Assembly: GCA_963733915.1 (NCBI GenBank)
Contig: CAVTEP010000011.1
Span: 1,078,238 to 1,142,237, forward strand
Reading direction: 5' to 3'
Origin: Sulfomarinibacter sp963733915
GTDB taxonomy: Bacteria; Acidobacteriota; Thermoanaerobaculia; Thermoanaerobaculales; Sulfomarinibacteraceae
Length of the DNA stretch: 64,000 nt
Made by a program: the position numbers and the translations under genes. Of the stretch, positions 54,805-63,793 are shown one piece after another. The notes beneath the pieces are model-generated. The model saw nothing but the letters and a program-made list of their open reading frames with translations. It did no database searches and was not told the origin of the DNA. Each line of letters begins with the position of its first letter. Position 1 is the first letter of the stretch.

Positions 54805-55769
54805 GCTGCCTCCCCGGGCTTTTTATCCCGAGAATCTTCGAGAGAAGGAAGCGTGTGCTCGATGCGTTCGCGGACGCCCTCCAACCACGGCGGCAGCTGC
54901 AGACCCGTGCCCAGCTCTTCCACGGATTCGTCGGTGGCGAAGCCGGGATTGTCGGTGGCCAGCTCGAAGAGCACGCCGCCTGGCTCCCTGAAGTAGATCG
55001 AATGAAAGTACATCCGGTCCTTCACCTCGGTGGTCGGATGACCGGCGTCGGAAAGGCGAATCTGCCACGCGGCCTGGGCGTCGTCGTCAGCCACCCGGAA
55101 GGCGACGTGATGGACCGAGCCGCCGGCGACGCGTCCGGGGACCGCGCTCGGATCGTGGAGCAGATCCACGAAGGTGCCGGAGCCTCCGTTGCCCGACTCG
55201 TAGCGGGCGCGCTCACCGTCGACCGCCACCTTGCGGAAACCCATGGCCTCGACCAGCACACGCTCCGTCGCGGTGCCGTCCGCATGCAGCAGCGTGACCC
55301 CGTCGAATCCTCGGATCGCGTGCTCCGCCAACACTGATGACCCGTTCCACGGCTCACGGCCGTCGTCCGGCCGGGAGCTCGCCAGCAGCTCGAGCCGCAG
55401 CCCGTCGGGATCGGCGAATGCGAGACCCGGCACGCCGAAGCGCTCGAAGTCGCGGGTACGTACGAGCGATTCTTCGAGGCGCTGACGCCAGAATTCGAGG
55501 GAGTGCTCGGGAACGGCAAAGGACGAAGTGTCGGTCTGGCCCGAGCCGAGAGCTCCGGGGCGGACGCCCGGCCAGGGAAAGAAGGTCATGACGGTTCCGG
55601 GGCTGCCCACTCCGTCGCCGTAGTAGAGGTGATAGGTCGACGGATCGTCGAAGTTGACCGTTTTTTTGACGAGGCGAAGGCCCAGCACGCCGACGTAGAA
55701 GTCGACGTTTGTCTGCGGGTCACCGGCAATCGCGGTGACATGGTGAAGTCCGAGAATCGGTGAACTCAT
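54801..55769 (-). CDS. MhqO-like ring-cleaving dioxygenase (VOC family)
   Basis: 322 residues from ATG 55769 after GGAG. Two VOC modules: GLHHVTAIAGDPQTNVDFYVGVLGLRLVKKTVNFDDPSTYHLYYGD and SVHHVAFRVADDDAQ ... PGGVLFELATDNPGFATDE (in blocks); His, His and Glu metal ligands are present. This is the glyoxalase/dioxygenase group linked to hydroquinone cleavage and resistance. Co-transcribed with the esterase gene that follows. Confidence 0.9.
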   Translation of the reverse strand: MSSPILGLHHVTAIAGDPQTNVDFYVGVLGLRLVKKTVNFDDPSTYHLYYGDGVGSPGTVMTFFPWPGVRPGALGSGQTDTSSFAVPEHSLEFWRQRLEESLVRTRDFERFGVPGLAFADPDGLRLELLASSRPDDGREPWNGSSVLAEHAIRGFDGVTLLHADGTATERVLVEAMGFRKVAVDGERARYESGNGGSGTFVDLLHDPSAVPGRVAGGSVHHVAFRVADDDAQAAWQIRLSDAGHPTTEVKDRMYFHSIYFREPGGVLFELATDNPGFATDESVEELGTGLQLPPWLEGVRERIEHTLPSLEDSRDKKPGEAA

Positions 55770-55923
55770 GTGAATTCTCCTTGCTGTAGGTTGATCTGTC
55801 AGATAACTCGTTCTAGATACAGATGCACGGTCTTCGTGATTTCGCTTCCGAGAACCCGAAGTCTCATTTCTCCCCGGTACAACGGATGTCGTTTCGAAAT
55901 CATTGCAGCGCCCGAAGGAATTG

Positions 55924-56135
55924 GTGGCACCCATCCGGTTGTGAGGTTGTGACGAGTGGCACCAATTTCAAGGAGGAACCTCTCGGACGGCTGATTCAAC
56001 AGGTCGTCCACCGTGGAATTGTCAGGGGACGAGGCCATCGGCACAGCCATTGTGCCGTCGACGCAATTCGCTGGTGCGAGTGGCACCTTCTTAATGCAAC
56101 GACGAGGTACGCGGCACCCTCTGGGGTGCCATGCA
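55924..56135. repeat. GTGGCACC-type repeat cluster B in a gene-free stretch
   Basis: Several GTGGCACC and GGTGCC words (55924, 55954, 56078, 56117-56134, the last as a GGCACCC/GGGTGCC hairpin). The segment GGTTGTGAGGTTGTGACGAG near 55938 is the inverted partner of cluster A. The remaining part of 55770-56178 shows no gene. Confidence 0.6.
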
Positions 56136-56178
56136 CGCATGCATCATGCATGAATGCCTCGTTCCTGGAACCGATCCT

Positions 56179-56412
56179 TCACCGCCACCCCACCCGCCAT
56201 GATCGGGAATCCTCGAGATCCCGCCAGTGAATCTCCCGCAACCGTTGGGTCAGCACTGCCTCGATGACGAGGCGGTCCGTCGGCTCGCCTTCGTCATTAC
56301 GAACCCAGTCGACGACGAGGAAGTGCTTTTGTCTCTCGACTGGAGAGACTGCCGTCCATTTGGACATCGGCAGCTTCTTTCGGTTGACCGGGTTGCGAAC
56401 CCGCCCCGTCAC
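56179..56412 (-). CDS. TIGR02450-type Trp-rich small protein
   Basis: 77 residues from a GTG (56412) preceded by AGGAAG. NPVNRKKLPMSKWTAVSPVE, KHFLVVDWV, VIEAVLTQRLREIHWRDLED and WRVGW match the Trp-rich conserved family TIGR02450 (function unknown, frequent near photolyase and oxidative-stress genes). The GTG overlaps the CIA30 stop (GTGA), so it is the last gene of the lipid operon. Confidence 0.8.
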   Translation of the reverse strand: MTGRVRNPVNRKKLPMSKWTAVSPVERQKHFLVVDWVRNDEGEPTDRLVIEAVLTQRLREIHWRDLEDSRSWRVGWR

Positions 56413-56998
56413 GGTCTGGCTTCCTGATCTTCGACCGCCGGATAGGCTTTGACAGACTCGATGTCGATGCGAAACGGGCCCTCCTGTCGGCTGATGATCA
56501 GGCCAAAGGTCGCGATCCGGCTCGGATCCAGCGGCGGATGATCCTCGACAACCCGTCCGCGATAAACAGGGATGAAATCCGGAAAACGGGGCGAAGATTT
56601 CGGTCCATTCTCCCGCGGGCGGTTCGATCTGGAACTGGTAGCTCACACCGTCGAACGAAGCGTCGATCTTGAGCCGAAAACCGTAGCGCTTGCCGTCGCC
56701 TCGCACCCGGAGAACGAGGCCCTCGAATGCCGAGAGATCGTGCACGACAGCCGGCGAGCGAACTGAAGAGAAGCCCCCGTTGTTTTCGAAAGATACCGTG
56801 CCCCGAAAGGTGGCGTAGCCGTCGGCTGCGGACATCTCGACCCGAGGAGATACCGCCCATCACCCCGTCGTTGATGTGCGGCCAGGTCACGTCTCCTCGA
56901 GAAAAGTCGATGATCGTCATGGGTTCCCTCTCTCCCGTTTCGGCTGCAGGTGTCACCGAAATCGCGAACAGCACGAGCAGCAATGCTCCGCACCGCAT
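56409..56998 (-). pseudogene. CIA30 (NDUFAF1-like) domain protein with two frameshifts
   Basis: Three frames must be joined. Frame 1 has a signal peptide (MRCGALLLVLFAISVTPAAE) and MTIIDFSRGDVTWPHINDGVMGGISSG; frame 2, from about 56835, FRGTVSFENNGGFSSVRS ... FEGLVLRVRGDGKRYGFRLK; frame 3, from about 56575, FIPVYRGRVVEDHPPLDPSRI, FGLIISRQEGPFRIDIESVKAY then TGA. Removing one C near 56836 and one T in the TTTT near 56580 restores 195 residues. ATG overlaps the methyltransferase stop. Domain partners a chaperone-type fold in other proteins; role here unknown. Confidence 0.85.
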
Positions 56999-58044
56999 CA
57001 GGTTCCAGCCTCTGCATCCCGCTGCCGCATCAGGGTGTGGGCGACGAACCACTCGTCGCCGCCACGGTACCTGAAGAGCTCGGAACAGGCCATGAAGAAC
57101 ATCCGCCAGCGGGCGAACCAGCGCTCGGAATCGTCACCATAGGTGCGAACGAACACCGGCAGAAGACGGTCTCGCTTGCGGTCCATCTCCACCAACCACG
57201 CCTCCAGGGTCATGCTGTAGTGGCGGCCGCTGACGCGCCACTGGTCGACGACTTCGAGGTGATCGTCGTATTGCTGCGGCAGGTCCAGTGACGGCATGAT
57301 GCCGCCGGTGAAAAAATGGCGAGCCATCCAGTCGCCCGCGCCTTCGTCGGCGTAGAGATAGGCAAAGCGCTGGTGGCAGAAGACGTGCTGGAAAAAGGCG
57401 CCGCCGGGGCGCAGCCACCCGGCCACCCGCTCGAAGAGCCGCGCCCAGTTCCGCATGTGCTCGAACATCTCGACCGACACCACCCGGTCGAACTTTCGGT
57501 CGGTGCCGAAGTCGTTCATGTCGGCGGTCACGACCTCGAGGCGTTCGAGTGCTTCCGACTGGTACCGGGCGCGGATGAACTCCGCCTGAGTGCTCGAGTT
57601 GGACACCGCGAGCACGCGGCACCGCGGATAGTGACGGAGCACCCACGCCGAGAACGATCCCCAGCCACAGCCCAGATCGAGCACTTCCATGCCGTCCTCG
57701 AGTCCGGCGCGTTTGCAGGTCAGCTCGAGCATCCGCTCCTCGGCATCGGCGAGATCGCGGGTATCGTCGTTCCAGAGGCAGCTCGAGTACTTGAGGTACG
57801 GACCCAGCACCGCAGCGAAGAACTCGGATGGCAACTCATAGTGCTGTTGGTTGGCGTGGTCGGTGGCCACGGCCACCGGCTCCGACCGCATCTCTTCCGC
57901 GAACGCTTGGGAGCTTGATCCATCGAGACCGTCGTCCTTGCGCCGTTCGTGCCGCAGACGCTGACCGAGCAGGCGACGCATTCCCATCCTGACCACGGGA
58001 TCTGGAAGGACCCGCCGTTCGGCGAGGTCGATTGCCCAGCTCAT
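56998..58044 (-). CDS. Cyclopropane-fatty-acid-synthase-type methyltransferase 2
   Basis: 348 residues from ATG 58044, which overlaps the upstream gene by four bases. SAM motif VLDLGCGWGSFSAWVLRHYP near residue 135, preceded by HYELPSEFF and YLKYSSCLW, and followed by SVEMFEHMRNW and FFTGGIMPSLDLPQQ. The CFA-type substrate pocket (GGIMPS) is kept, but the N-terminal lipid-binding domain of true CFA synthase is short. It probably methylates an unsaturated acyl chain. Confidence 0.9.
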   Translation of the reverse strand: MSWAIDLAERRVLPDPVVRMGMRRLLGQRLRHERRKDDGLDGSSSQAFAEEMRSEPVAVATDHANQQHYELPSEFFAAVLGPYLKYSSCLWNDDTRDLADAEERMLELTCKRAGLEDGMEVLDLGCGWGSFSAWVLRHYPRCRVLAVSNSSTQAEFIRARYQSEALERLEVVTADMNDFGTDRKFDRVVSVEMFEHMRNWARLFERVAGWLRPGGAFFQHVFCHQRFAYLYADEGAGDWMARHFFTGGIMPSLDLPQQYDDHLEVVDQWRVSGRHYSMTLEAWLVEMDRKRDRLLPVFVRTYGDDSERWFARWRMFFMACSELFRYRGGDEWFVAHTLMRQRDAEAGT

Positions 58045-59345
58045 CGTCGGCCCCGTCCGCTGCGGGCCAGAGACAGCTGGAGCACGCCGATCTGTTGGTC
58101 GCGGAAGGCCGCTTCGCAGGTTGCCATGTAGAAATCCCACATCCGTATGAAACGATCGTCGAAGCCGAGGGCTCGCACCTGTGCCTCCTGTGACCAGAAT
58201 CGCGCCCTCCACTGCTTCAAGGTGGTGGCGTAATCGTCGGCCATGTTCTCCAGCCGGTCGATCACGAGCCCGGTCCGTCTGGCGAGCGAATCCTGGATTG
58301 CCCCGAGCGACGGCAGGTGGCCGCCGGGGAAAATATAGGCCCGGATCCAATCGGTGCCGCACCGGTACCGATCGTAGACCTGGTCCGGTATTGTGATGGT
58401 CTGCAGCGCCATCCGCCCGCCGGGCCGCAGGACGCGGTCGCAGGCCGCGAAAAAATCGTCGAGAAACCGGTGACCAACCGCCTCCAGCATTTCGATGGAG
58501 ACCACCGCGTGGAATTCCCCGTCGACATCCCGGTAATCCACGACTCTGATCTGGACCAGGTCCTCGAGCCCCGCATCGATCATTCGGCGACGGGCGAAGG
58601 ACGCCTGCTCTTCTGAAAGGGTGATACCGGTGACACGACAGCCGAGCTCCCCGGCCGCGTACTCGGCAAAACCACCCCAGCCGCAGCCGATCTCGAGCAC
58701 ATCCTGTCCAGGCTGAAGACCGGCCCAGTCCGCGAGTCGCTGGTATTTCCGGCGCTGCGCCGACTCGAGATCGAGATTGGGACGGACAAAGAGGGCCGAG
58801 GAATAGGTCATGGAAGGGTCGAGGAAGAGCGAGTAGAACTCGTTCGAGAGGTCGTAGTGTGCGTGGATGTTGCGACGGGCCTGAGCTCGCGTGTTGCTCC
58901 TCAGGAGATGGGCCAGCCGATCACGGAAACGGCCGATCGAACCGAGGAAGTTGGGCGGAGCGAGCTCCGATTCGTTGCCCATGAAAAGGCGGGACAAACC
59001 GACGAGATTGGAACTCGACCAATCACCGTCGACAAAGGACTCTCCGGCGCCGACGTCCGCACGGAGCAGTAGTCTCGAAAAGAACCGCCAGCGGTGAATT
59101 TCGAGCTCGACAACCTCTGCAGCCCCGCCGTCGCTGCCGGCGAAGGTGTGGCGCGACCCGTCAGGCAGCCGAACGATCAGATGCCCCCGGCGGATGCGTG
59201 CGAGGCGACTCAGCACGATCCGTGCCGCTATCGTCAAGGAATTCCGCCGCGTCCGGTCGATTCCCGCGGGGTTATCGACGCCGACACCAGACGCTCCCGG
59301 GTTCGCTGTTTCCGTCAGCTCGTGTTGATGTGTGACCTCAGCCAT
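58041..59345 (-). CDS. Cyclopropane-fatty-acyl-phospholipid synthase-type methyltransferase 1
   Basis: 434 residues with the full CFA synthase layout: N-terminal lipid-binding domain, NIHAHYDLSNEFYSLFLDPSMTYSSALF, SAM loop VLEIGCGWGGFAEYAAGELGCRVTGITLS, SIEMLEAVGHRFLDDFF, and YIFPGGHLPSLGAIQ. It adds a methylene or methyl from SAM to an acyl double bond at the membrane. Overlaps both DUF1365 and methyltransferase 2. Confidence 0.93.
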   Translation of the reverse strand: MAEVTHQHELTETANPGASGVGVDNPAGIDRTRRNSLTIAARIVLSRLARIRRGHLIVRLPDGSRHTFAGSDGGAAEVVELEIHRWRFFSRLLLRADVGAGESFVDGDWSSSNLVGLSRLFMGNESELAPPNFLGSIGRFRDRLAHLLRSNTRAQARRNIHAHYDLSNEFYSLFLDPSMTYSSALFVRPNLDLESAQRRKYQRLADWAGLQPGQDVLEIGCGWGGFAEYAAGELGCRVTGITLSEEQASFARRRMIDAGLEDLVQIRVVDYRDVDGEFHAVVSIEMLEAVGHRFLDDFFAACDRVLRPGGRMALQTITIPDQVYDRYRCGTDWIRAYIFPGGHLPSLGAIQDSLARRTGLVIDRLENMADDYATTLKQWRARFWSQEAQVRALGFDDRFIRMWDFYMATCEAAFRDQQIGVLQLSLARSGRGRR

Positions 59346-60099
59346 TTCGCGTCCTCCATGCCCCCGCGGGGGTCTCCGGCTTCGAGAAGAACGGCGCCTT
59401 CTTGAGCCACAGGCGCGCCGCCTGGTAGTGGATCAGGGTCAAGGTCCACAGGCCCAGATGGGGATGGCGCGCCACGGTCTTCAGCAGCGATCGCGAGTTC
59501 AACTCGCGTTGTCGGACCGACAGGGTAGTGTCGAAGACCCGGCGGCCGTCTCTCAGCACGTCAATGTGCGCGGTCATTCGTTTCCCCGGCACGTTGATGT
59601 GAAACTGATAGCGGCCGTCGACCGGCTGGAACGGCGACACGTGGAAGACCTTGTCCTCTTCGTGGCGGATACGGGAACCGTCCGCATCGAGGAGATAGCA
59701 ATAGGTCTCGCCGAAGGTGTTGTTGACCTCGGCCACCGCGTGGAGCAGCCGTTCCTCGGCGTCGCGGATGAAGTAGAACGACACCGGGTTGAAGACGTGA
59801 CCGAGGATTCTCAGGTGGGTGAGCAGCTGGATGCGGCCGAGTCGGCTCTCGATGCCTCGCTGTCGGAGCCAGGTTTCGAGCTTTTCGCGGACCGGCTTCG
59901 GCTGTGGGCCCATGTGGTCGCGATCGTCAAACCCTGTCAGGTTGAACCCGTTGTGGGAAAAGAAACCCAGGTTGCGATCGAGCTCCTGGAGCTCGTCGAG
60001 ATCGATCAGGGCGTACCACACGGGGTAGTCGAACTCGTGTTCGGGACCACCCATGCGCCGATGCCGGATCCGCCCGAGGAAGAGTGAAGATTCGGACAT
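59338..60099 (-). CDS. DUF1365 family protein
   Basis: 253 residues: LFLGRIRHRRMGGPEHEFDYPVWYALIDLDEL, GRIQLLTHLRILGHVFNPVSFYF, AEVNNTFGETYCYLL, KVFHVSPFQPVDGRYQFHI and LNSRSLLKTVARHPHLGLWTLTLIHYQAARLW match DUF1365. It is nearly always encoded between an FAD oxidoreductase and a CFA-type methyltransferase, as here, which implies a step in the same lipid modification. Confidence 0.95.
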   Translation of the reverse strand: MSESSLFLGRIRHRRMGGPEHEFDYPVWYALIDLDELQELDRNLGFFSHNGFNLTGFDDRDHMGPQPKPVREKLETWLRQRGIESRLGRIQLLTHLRILGHVFNPVSFYFIRDAEERLLHAVAEVNNTFGETYCYLLDADGSRIRHEEDKVFHVSPFQPVDGRYQFHINVPGKRMTAHIDVLRDGRRVFDTTLSVRQRELNSRSLLKTVARHPHLGLWTLTLIHYQAARLWLKKAPFFSKPETPAGAWRTRNG

Positions 60100-61346
60100 C
60101 AGAAAGTCACGCCGAGATCGTCGGCGACCGCAACGGCCGATGCAAATCCATCTTCGTGGAAGCCGTTACCGAAGTAGGCGCCGCAGAAGTGGGTCCGGTT
60201 GAGTCCGTTGAGACGCGGCAGCTCTTTCTGGGTTTCCACGCTTTGAGGCGTGTAAACAGGATGGCTGTACGACATGCGGCGAATGACCGACTCCGGGACC
60301 GGCTCGGTTGCGGGGTTGAGTGAAACAAGGTACTCGCGATCCTCGTCGAGCCTCTGCAGACGGTTGAGGTGGTAGGTCAGGGAGGCGCTCTTCTGACTCG
60401 CATCGGTCATGAGGTAGTTCCACGACGCCCACGCCTGCCGACGGCGAGGCATGAGCGTCGTGTCGGTGTGCAGCCATGTGTCGTTGAGCGAATAGCTCCA
60501 CGTGCCGAGAAGTTCGGCTTCGTCTTCAGTCGGTTCGGCGAGGATCCGTAACGCCTGGTCAGCGTGGGCGGCGACAATGACGTGGTCGAAGCGGTGTCGC
60601 GATCCGTCGTCGAGGACGAGTTCGACCTCATCAGAGCTGCGGTGGATCCGTTCCACTCCGTTGCCGAGGTGGATCCGGTCGTCGAACGCGCGTGTCAGAG
60701 GAGCGATATAGCTCGAGCTGCCGCCGACCACGGTCCGCCAGGTGGGCTGTCCGGTGATCTGCAGGAGACCGTGGTTGTCGAGGAATCGGAGGAGCGCGTC
60801 CCGCGGGTAGTCGGCCGCGAGTTCGGTGCCGGACGACCAGATTGCCGAGACCATGGGCATGAGGTAGAAACGGGCGAAGGTCTCCGAAAACCGCTCGTCC
60901 TCGAGAAAGTCTGCGATGGTGATCCTCGGATCGCCGTTGCCGGCGAGTATCTGCCGGCCCCGTCGCCCGAAGCGGACGACGTCTCGGAGCATTTTCAGAT
61001 GGGCGGCCGAGAACACCAGGGAACGTCGGGCAAAGAGCCCGCTCAGGCCGTGCGACGCGTATTCGATGTCCGGGTCGAGACAACTGACCGAGAAGGACAT
61101 CTCGCCGGTTTGTGTCTCCACCGACAGTTCGTTGAAGAGCCGGGTCAGGAGGGGGTAGGTCTTCTCATTGAAAACGATGAAGCCGGTGTCGAGGGGAAGG
61201 TCGCGGCCGTCGAGATCGTGCACTACCGTGTGCGTGTGACCGCCCCGACGCGACTCCTTTTCGAAGACGTGAACTTCGTGCTTGCGGTTGAGCAACCACG
61301 CTGCTCCCAGACCGGAGATTCCACTGCCGACCACGGCGATCCTCAT
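60099..61346 (-). CDS. FAD-dependent amine-oxidase-like oxidoreductase
   Basis: 415 residues. N-terminal FAD loop IAVVGSGISGLGAAWLLNRKHEVHVFEKESRRGGHTHTV, central GGSSSYIAPLTRAFDD, and the C-terminal HFCGAYFGNGFHEDGFASAVAVADDLG. This is the NAD(P)/FAD protein that heads DUF1365-CFA operons. Substrate unproven; a fatty-acyl desaturation or oxidation step is the usual suggestion. First gene of a six-gene operon whose members overlap. Confidence 0.9.
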   Translation of the reverse strand: MRIAVVGSGISGLGAAWLLNRKHEVHVFEKESRRGGHTHTVVHDLDGRDLPLDTGFIVFNEKTYPLLTRLFNELSVETQTGEMSFSVSCLDPDIEYASHGLSGLFARRSLVFSAAHLKMLRDVVRFGRRGRQILAGNGDPRITIADFLEDERFSETFARFYLMPMVSAIWSSGTELAADYPRDALLRFLDNHGLLQITGQPTWRTVVGGSSSYIAPLTRAFDDRIHLGNGVERIHRSSDEVELVLDDGSRHRFDHVIVAAHADQALRILAEPTEDEAELLGTWSYSLNDTWLHTDTTLMPRRRQAWASWNYLMTDASQKSASLTYHLNRLQRLDEDREYLVSLNPATEPVPESVIRRMSYSHPVYTPQSVETQKELPRLNGLNRTHFCGAYFGNGFHEDGFASAVAVADDLGVTF

Positions 61347-61388
61347 CGTTCTCCCTCTCCCGGACCGCTGGACTCGCTGGTCGCCCGG

Positions 61389-61534
61389 CCGATATTCACC
61401 CGGTTGAATTCATCTTGAATCACGGAAAATTCCACTGGAATAGTACACAGGGTGAATATCGGGCGCCCAAGAGGCCGTTTCAACCGACATGTGCTCGTGA
61501 TGTGATCTCGGTGTGAAATATCGGGCGATCAAGA
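61389..61534. promoter_or_regulatory. Three similar operator-like sites in the divergent spacer
   Basis: CCGATATTCACC at 61389-61400, its exact complement GGTGAATATCGG at 61451-61462, and GGTGTGAAATATCGGGCG near 61510-61527. The last two also share a CAAGA tail. They lie between the FAD oxidoreductase operon and the DUF1295 gene, the right place for a common regulator. Confidence 0.65.
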
Positions 61535-61595
61535 ATCGCTGTATGCGGTAGAGTTCGCAATCTCATCACCGCTTGAGACATCGAAGGAACCACCC

Positions 61596-62465
61596 ATGAG
61601 CACACGCACGACCATCGTCTTCGTCCTCGCCACCTGCGCGGGCTCCGCCCTCCTGCTGACCAGCGGCCTCCCGGTCGTCAGTATGTTGTTGCTCCTGATT
61701 GTCGCTTTCACCGTGCTCTGGTTGGTGAGCCTGTTCATCGGCAACGCCAGCATCGTCGACATCTTCTGGGGACCGGGCTTCGTGCTGGTGGGTGTTGCGG
61801 CCCTCCTGGGGCTCCCCGGGGACCCCACCCCCCGTGGCCTCCTCATCGTCTCCTTGGCAACCGTCTGGGCCGCGCGGCTGGCGCTGCACATCGGCGCTCG
61901 CAATGCTGGTGCAGCTGAAGACTTCCGATACCGGAAATGGCGCGAAGAGGCTGGGTCCTCATTCTGGTGGATCTCGTACTTCAAGATCTTTTTGCTCCAG
62001 GCTGTGCTGCTCTGGATCGTCTCTTCGCCCTTGCTCCTGGCCCAACGGCCGCGGCCCGGGGTCGAGCTGACCGCCTCTGACGGGCTGGGAATCGCCCTCT
62101 TTGTCGTCGGCTTTGCTTTCGAGGCCATCGCCGACTGGCAGCTCGTTCGGTTCAAAAGGGACCCGGAAAACAGAGGGAAGGTCATGCGGGCCGGGCTCTG
62201 GTCGCGATCCCGCCACCCGAATTATTTCGGTGAGGCGGTTCTCTGGTGGGGCCTCGGGTTGCTCGCGCTTCCGGCAGGAGGCTGGCTCGCCCTGATAGGT
62301 CCGCTGCTGATCACCTTCATGCTGATCAAGGTGTCGGGTGTGGCCATGCTCGATGCAGCCCTCATCGAACGACGACCGGGATACGCCGAGTACGTCCGAT
62401 CAACCCCCGCCTTCTTTCCGAGTCTCACTCCGGCGGCAGAGGTTCAGCAGAACACCGGGGACTGA
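61596..62465 (+). CDS. DUF1295 (steroid 5-alpha-reductase-like) membrane protein
   Basis: 289 residues with about seven helices. ASIVDIFWGPGFVLVG, FRYRKWREEAGSSFWWISYFKIFLLQA, DWQLVRFKRDPENRGKVMRAGLWSRSRHPNYFGEAVLWWGLGLLAL (in blocks) and ERRPGYAEYVRSTPAFFP are the DUF1295 signature, which resembles the C-terminal NADPH site of steroid 5-alpha reductases and isoprenylcysteine methyltransferases. Divergent from, and probably co-regulated with, the lipid operon. Confidence 0.93.
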   Translation: MSTRTTIVFVLATCAGSALLLTSGLPVVSMLLLLIVAFTVLWLVSLFIGNASIVDIFWGPGFVLVGVAALLGLPGDPTPRGLLIVSLATVWAARLALHIGARNAGAAEDFRYRKWREEAGSSFWWISYFKIFLLQAVLLWIVSSPLLLAQRPRPGVELTASDGLGIALFVVGFAFEAIADWQLVRFKRDPENRGKVMRAGLWSRSRHPNYFGEAVLWWGLGLLALPAGGWLALIGPLLITFMLIKVSGVAMLDAALIERRPGYAEYVRSTPAFFPSLTPAAEVQQNTGD

Positions 62466-62706
62466 GTGCCCAGGAGCCCGAGCCCGTCCTCGTCACGAAA
62501 CCGGCGAGAAGAGTGTGCTCGGTGTGCGACTTCTTCACGGCTTTGCATCCCGGCCGAACGGACTGAGCTGCTCTGCAGGACGCGATGCCCGGGGCATTCT
62601 GCCCTCTGTGCCGCCCGCATCACGTGACGCCGGTTTTTGGTAGCGATCAGACGGGATGTTGGAATACCTGTCTCGTTTTCGGCGCTCACCCACGCAGGAG
62701 GTCGTG

Positions 62707-63703
62707 ATGGGATTGCTCGTCGAAGGAGTGTGGCAGGACAGTTGGTACGACACCGCGTCGACAGGGGGGCGTTTTGTTCGCTCGCAAGCTGCCTTTCGCG
62801 ACCGGGTGGCGGCTGACGGGTCGACCGACTTCCTGCCCGAGTCCGGGCGCTACCACCTCTATGTGAGCTACGCCTGTCCGTGGGCGCACCGGACCCTGAT
62901 CTACCGCGCGCTCAAGGGCCTCGAACCCCACATCTCGGTGTCGGTGGTGAATCCCCTCATGCTGGAGAACGGATGGACGTTCGAGGACTGGCGAGGCGTG
63001 GTTCCCGATCCGATCTCCGGTGCGTCGTTTCTGCACCAGGTGTACTCGCGTGCGCAGCCCGGCTACACCGGGCGGGTCACGGTTCCGGTGCTGTGGGATC
63101 GCAAGACCGGGACGATCGTCAACAACGAGTCGTCAGAGATCATCCGGTTCTTCGACCGTGAGTTTGACGGCGTCGGCGCCACGGGTCCCCGGTTTTGCCC
63201 GCGCGAGCTCGAAGAGGAGATCGACGAGGTCAACGCCTTCGTCTATGAACGCATCAACAACGGTGTCTACCGAGCCCGGGTTCGCCACCACCCAGGAAGC
63301 CTATGAAGAGGCGGTGTTCTCGCTGTTCGAAGCCCTGGATGAGATCGAGGAGCGTCTCTCACGGAACCGCTACCTGCTCGGCGAGCGGGTCACAGAGGCC
63401 GATTGGCGGCTCTTCACCACCATGGTGCGCTTCGATGCGGTCTACGTCGGGCACTTCAAGTGCAACCTGCGGCGGCTGGTGGACTATCCGAACCTGTGGG
63501 GATGGACACGGGAGCTGTATCAGACGCCGGGTGTGTCGGATACGGTTCATTTCGACCATATCAAGCACCACTACTACCGCTCTCACGATTCCATCAACCC
63601 CACCGGAGTGGTGCCGGCAGGCCCGGTCATCGATTTTGACGAGCCGCATGGAAGGGATGAGCCTGCTCGTCTTCGAGGGATTCGTTCCGAGAACGGGGGG
63701 TAG
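62707..63703 (+). pseudogene. Glutathionyl-hydroquinone reductase (GST Xi class), +1 frameshift
   Basis: Reduces glutathionyl-hydroquinones. ATG 62707 after GGAGG. The N half has YVSYACPWAHRTLIYRALKGLE (catalytic Cys in CPWAH), VTVPVLWDRKTGTIVNNESSEIIR and EIDEVNAFVYERINNGVYRA. The frame then breaks at the CCCGGG near 63275-63280. Removing one base continues with GFATTQEAYEEAVFSLFEALDEIEERL, ADWRLFTTMVRFDAVYVGHFKCN and HHYYRSHDSINPTGVVPAGP, the family's C-terminal signature. About 331 residues when repaired. Confidence 0.88.
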
Positions 63704-63793
63704 CGATTTTTTGTCGAAAAGAGTAAAGGTGAGGGAACCTCGGGTCGAGATGGTGCGATCCACGGTCCGTGCGCCATCGAAGGGGAGTTCGTG

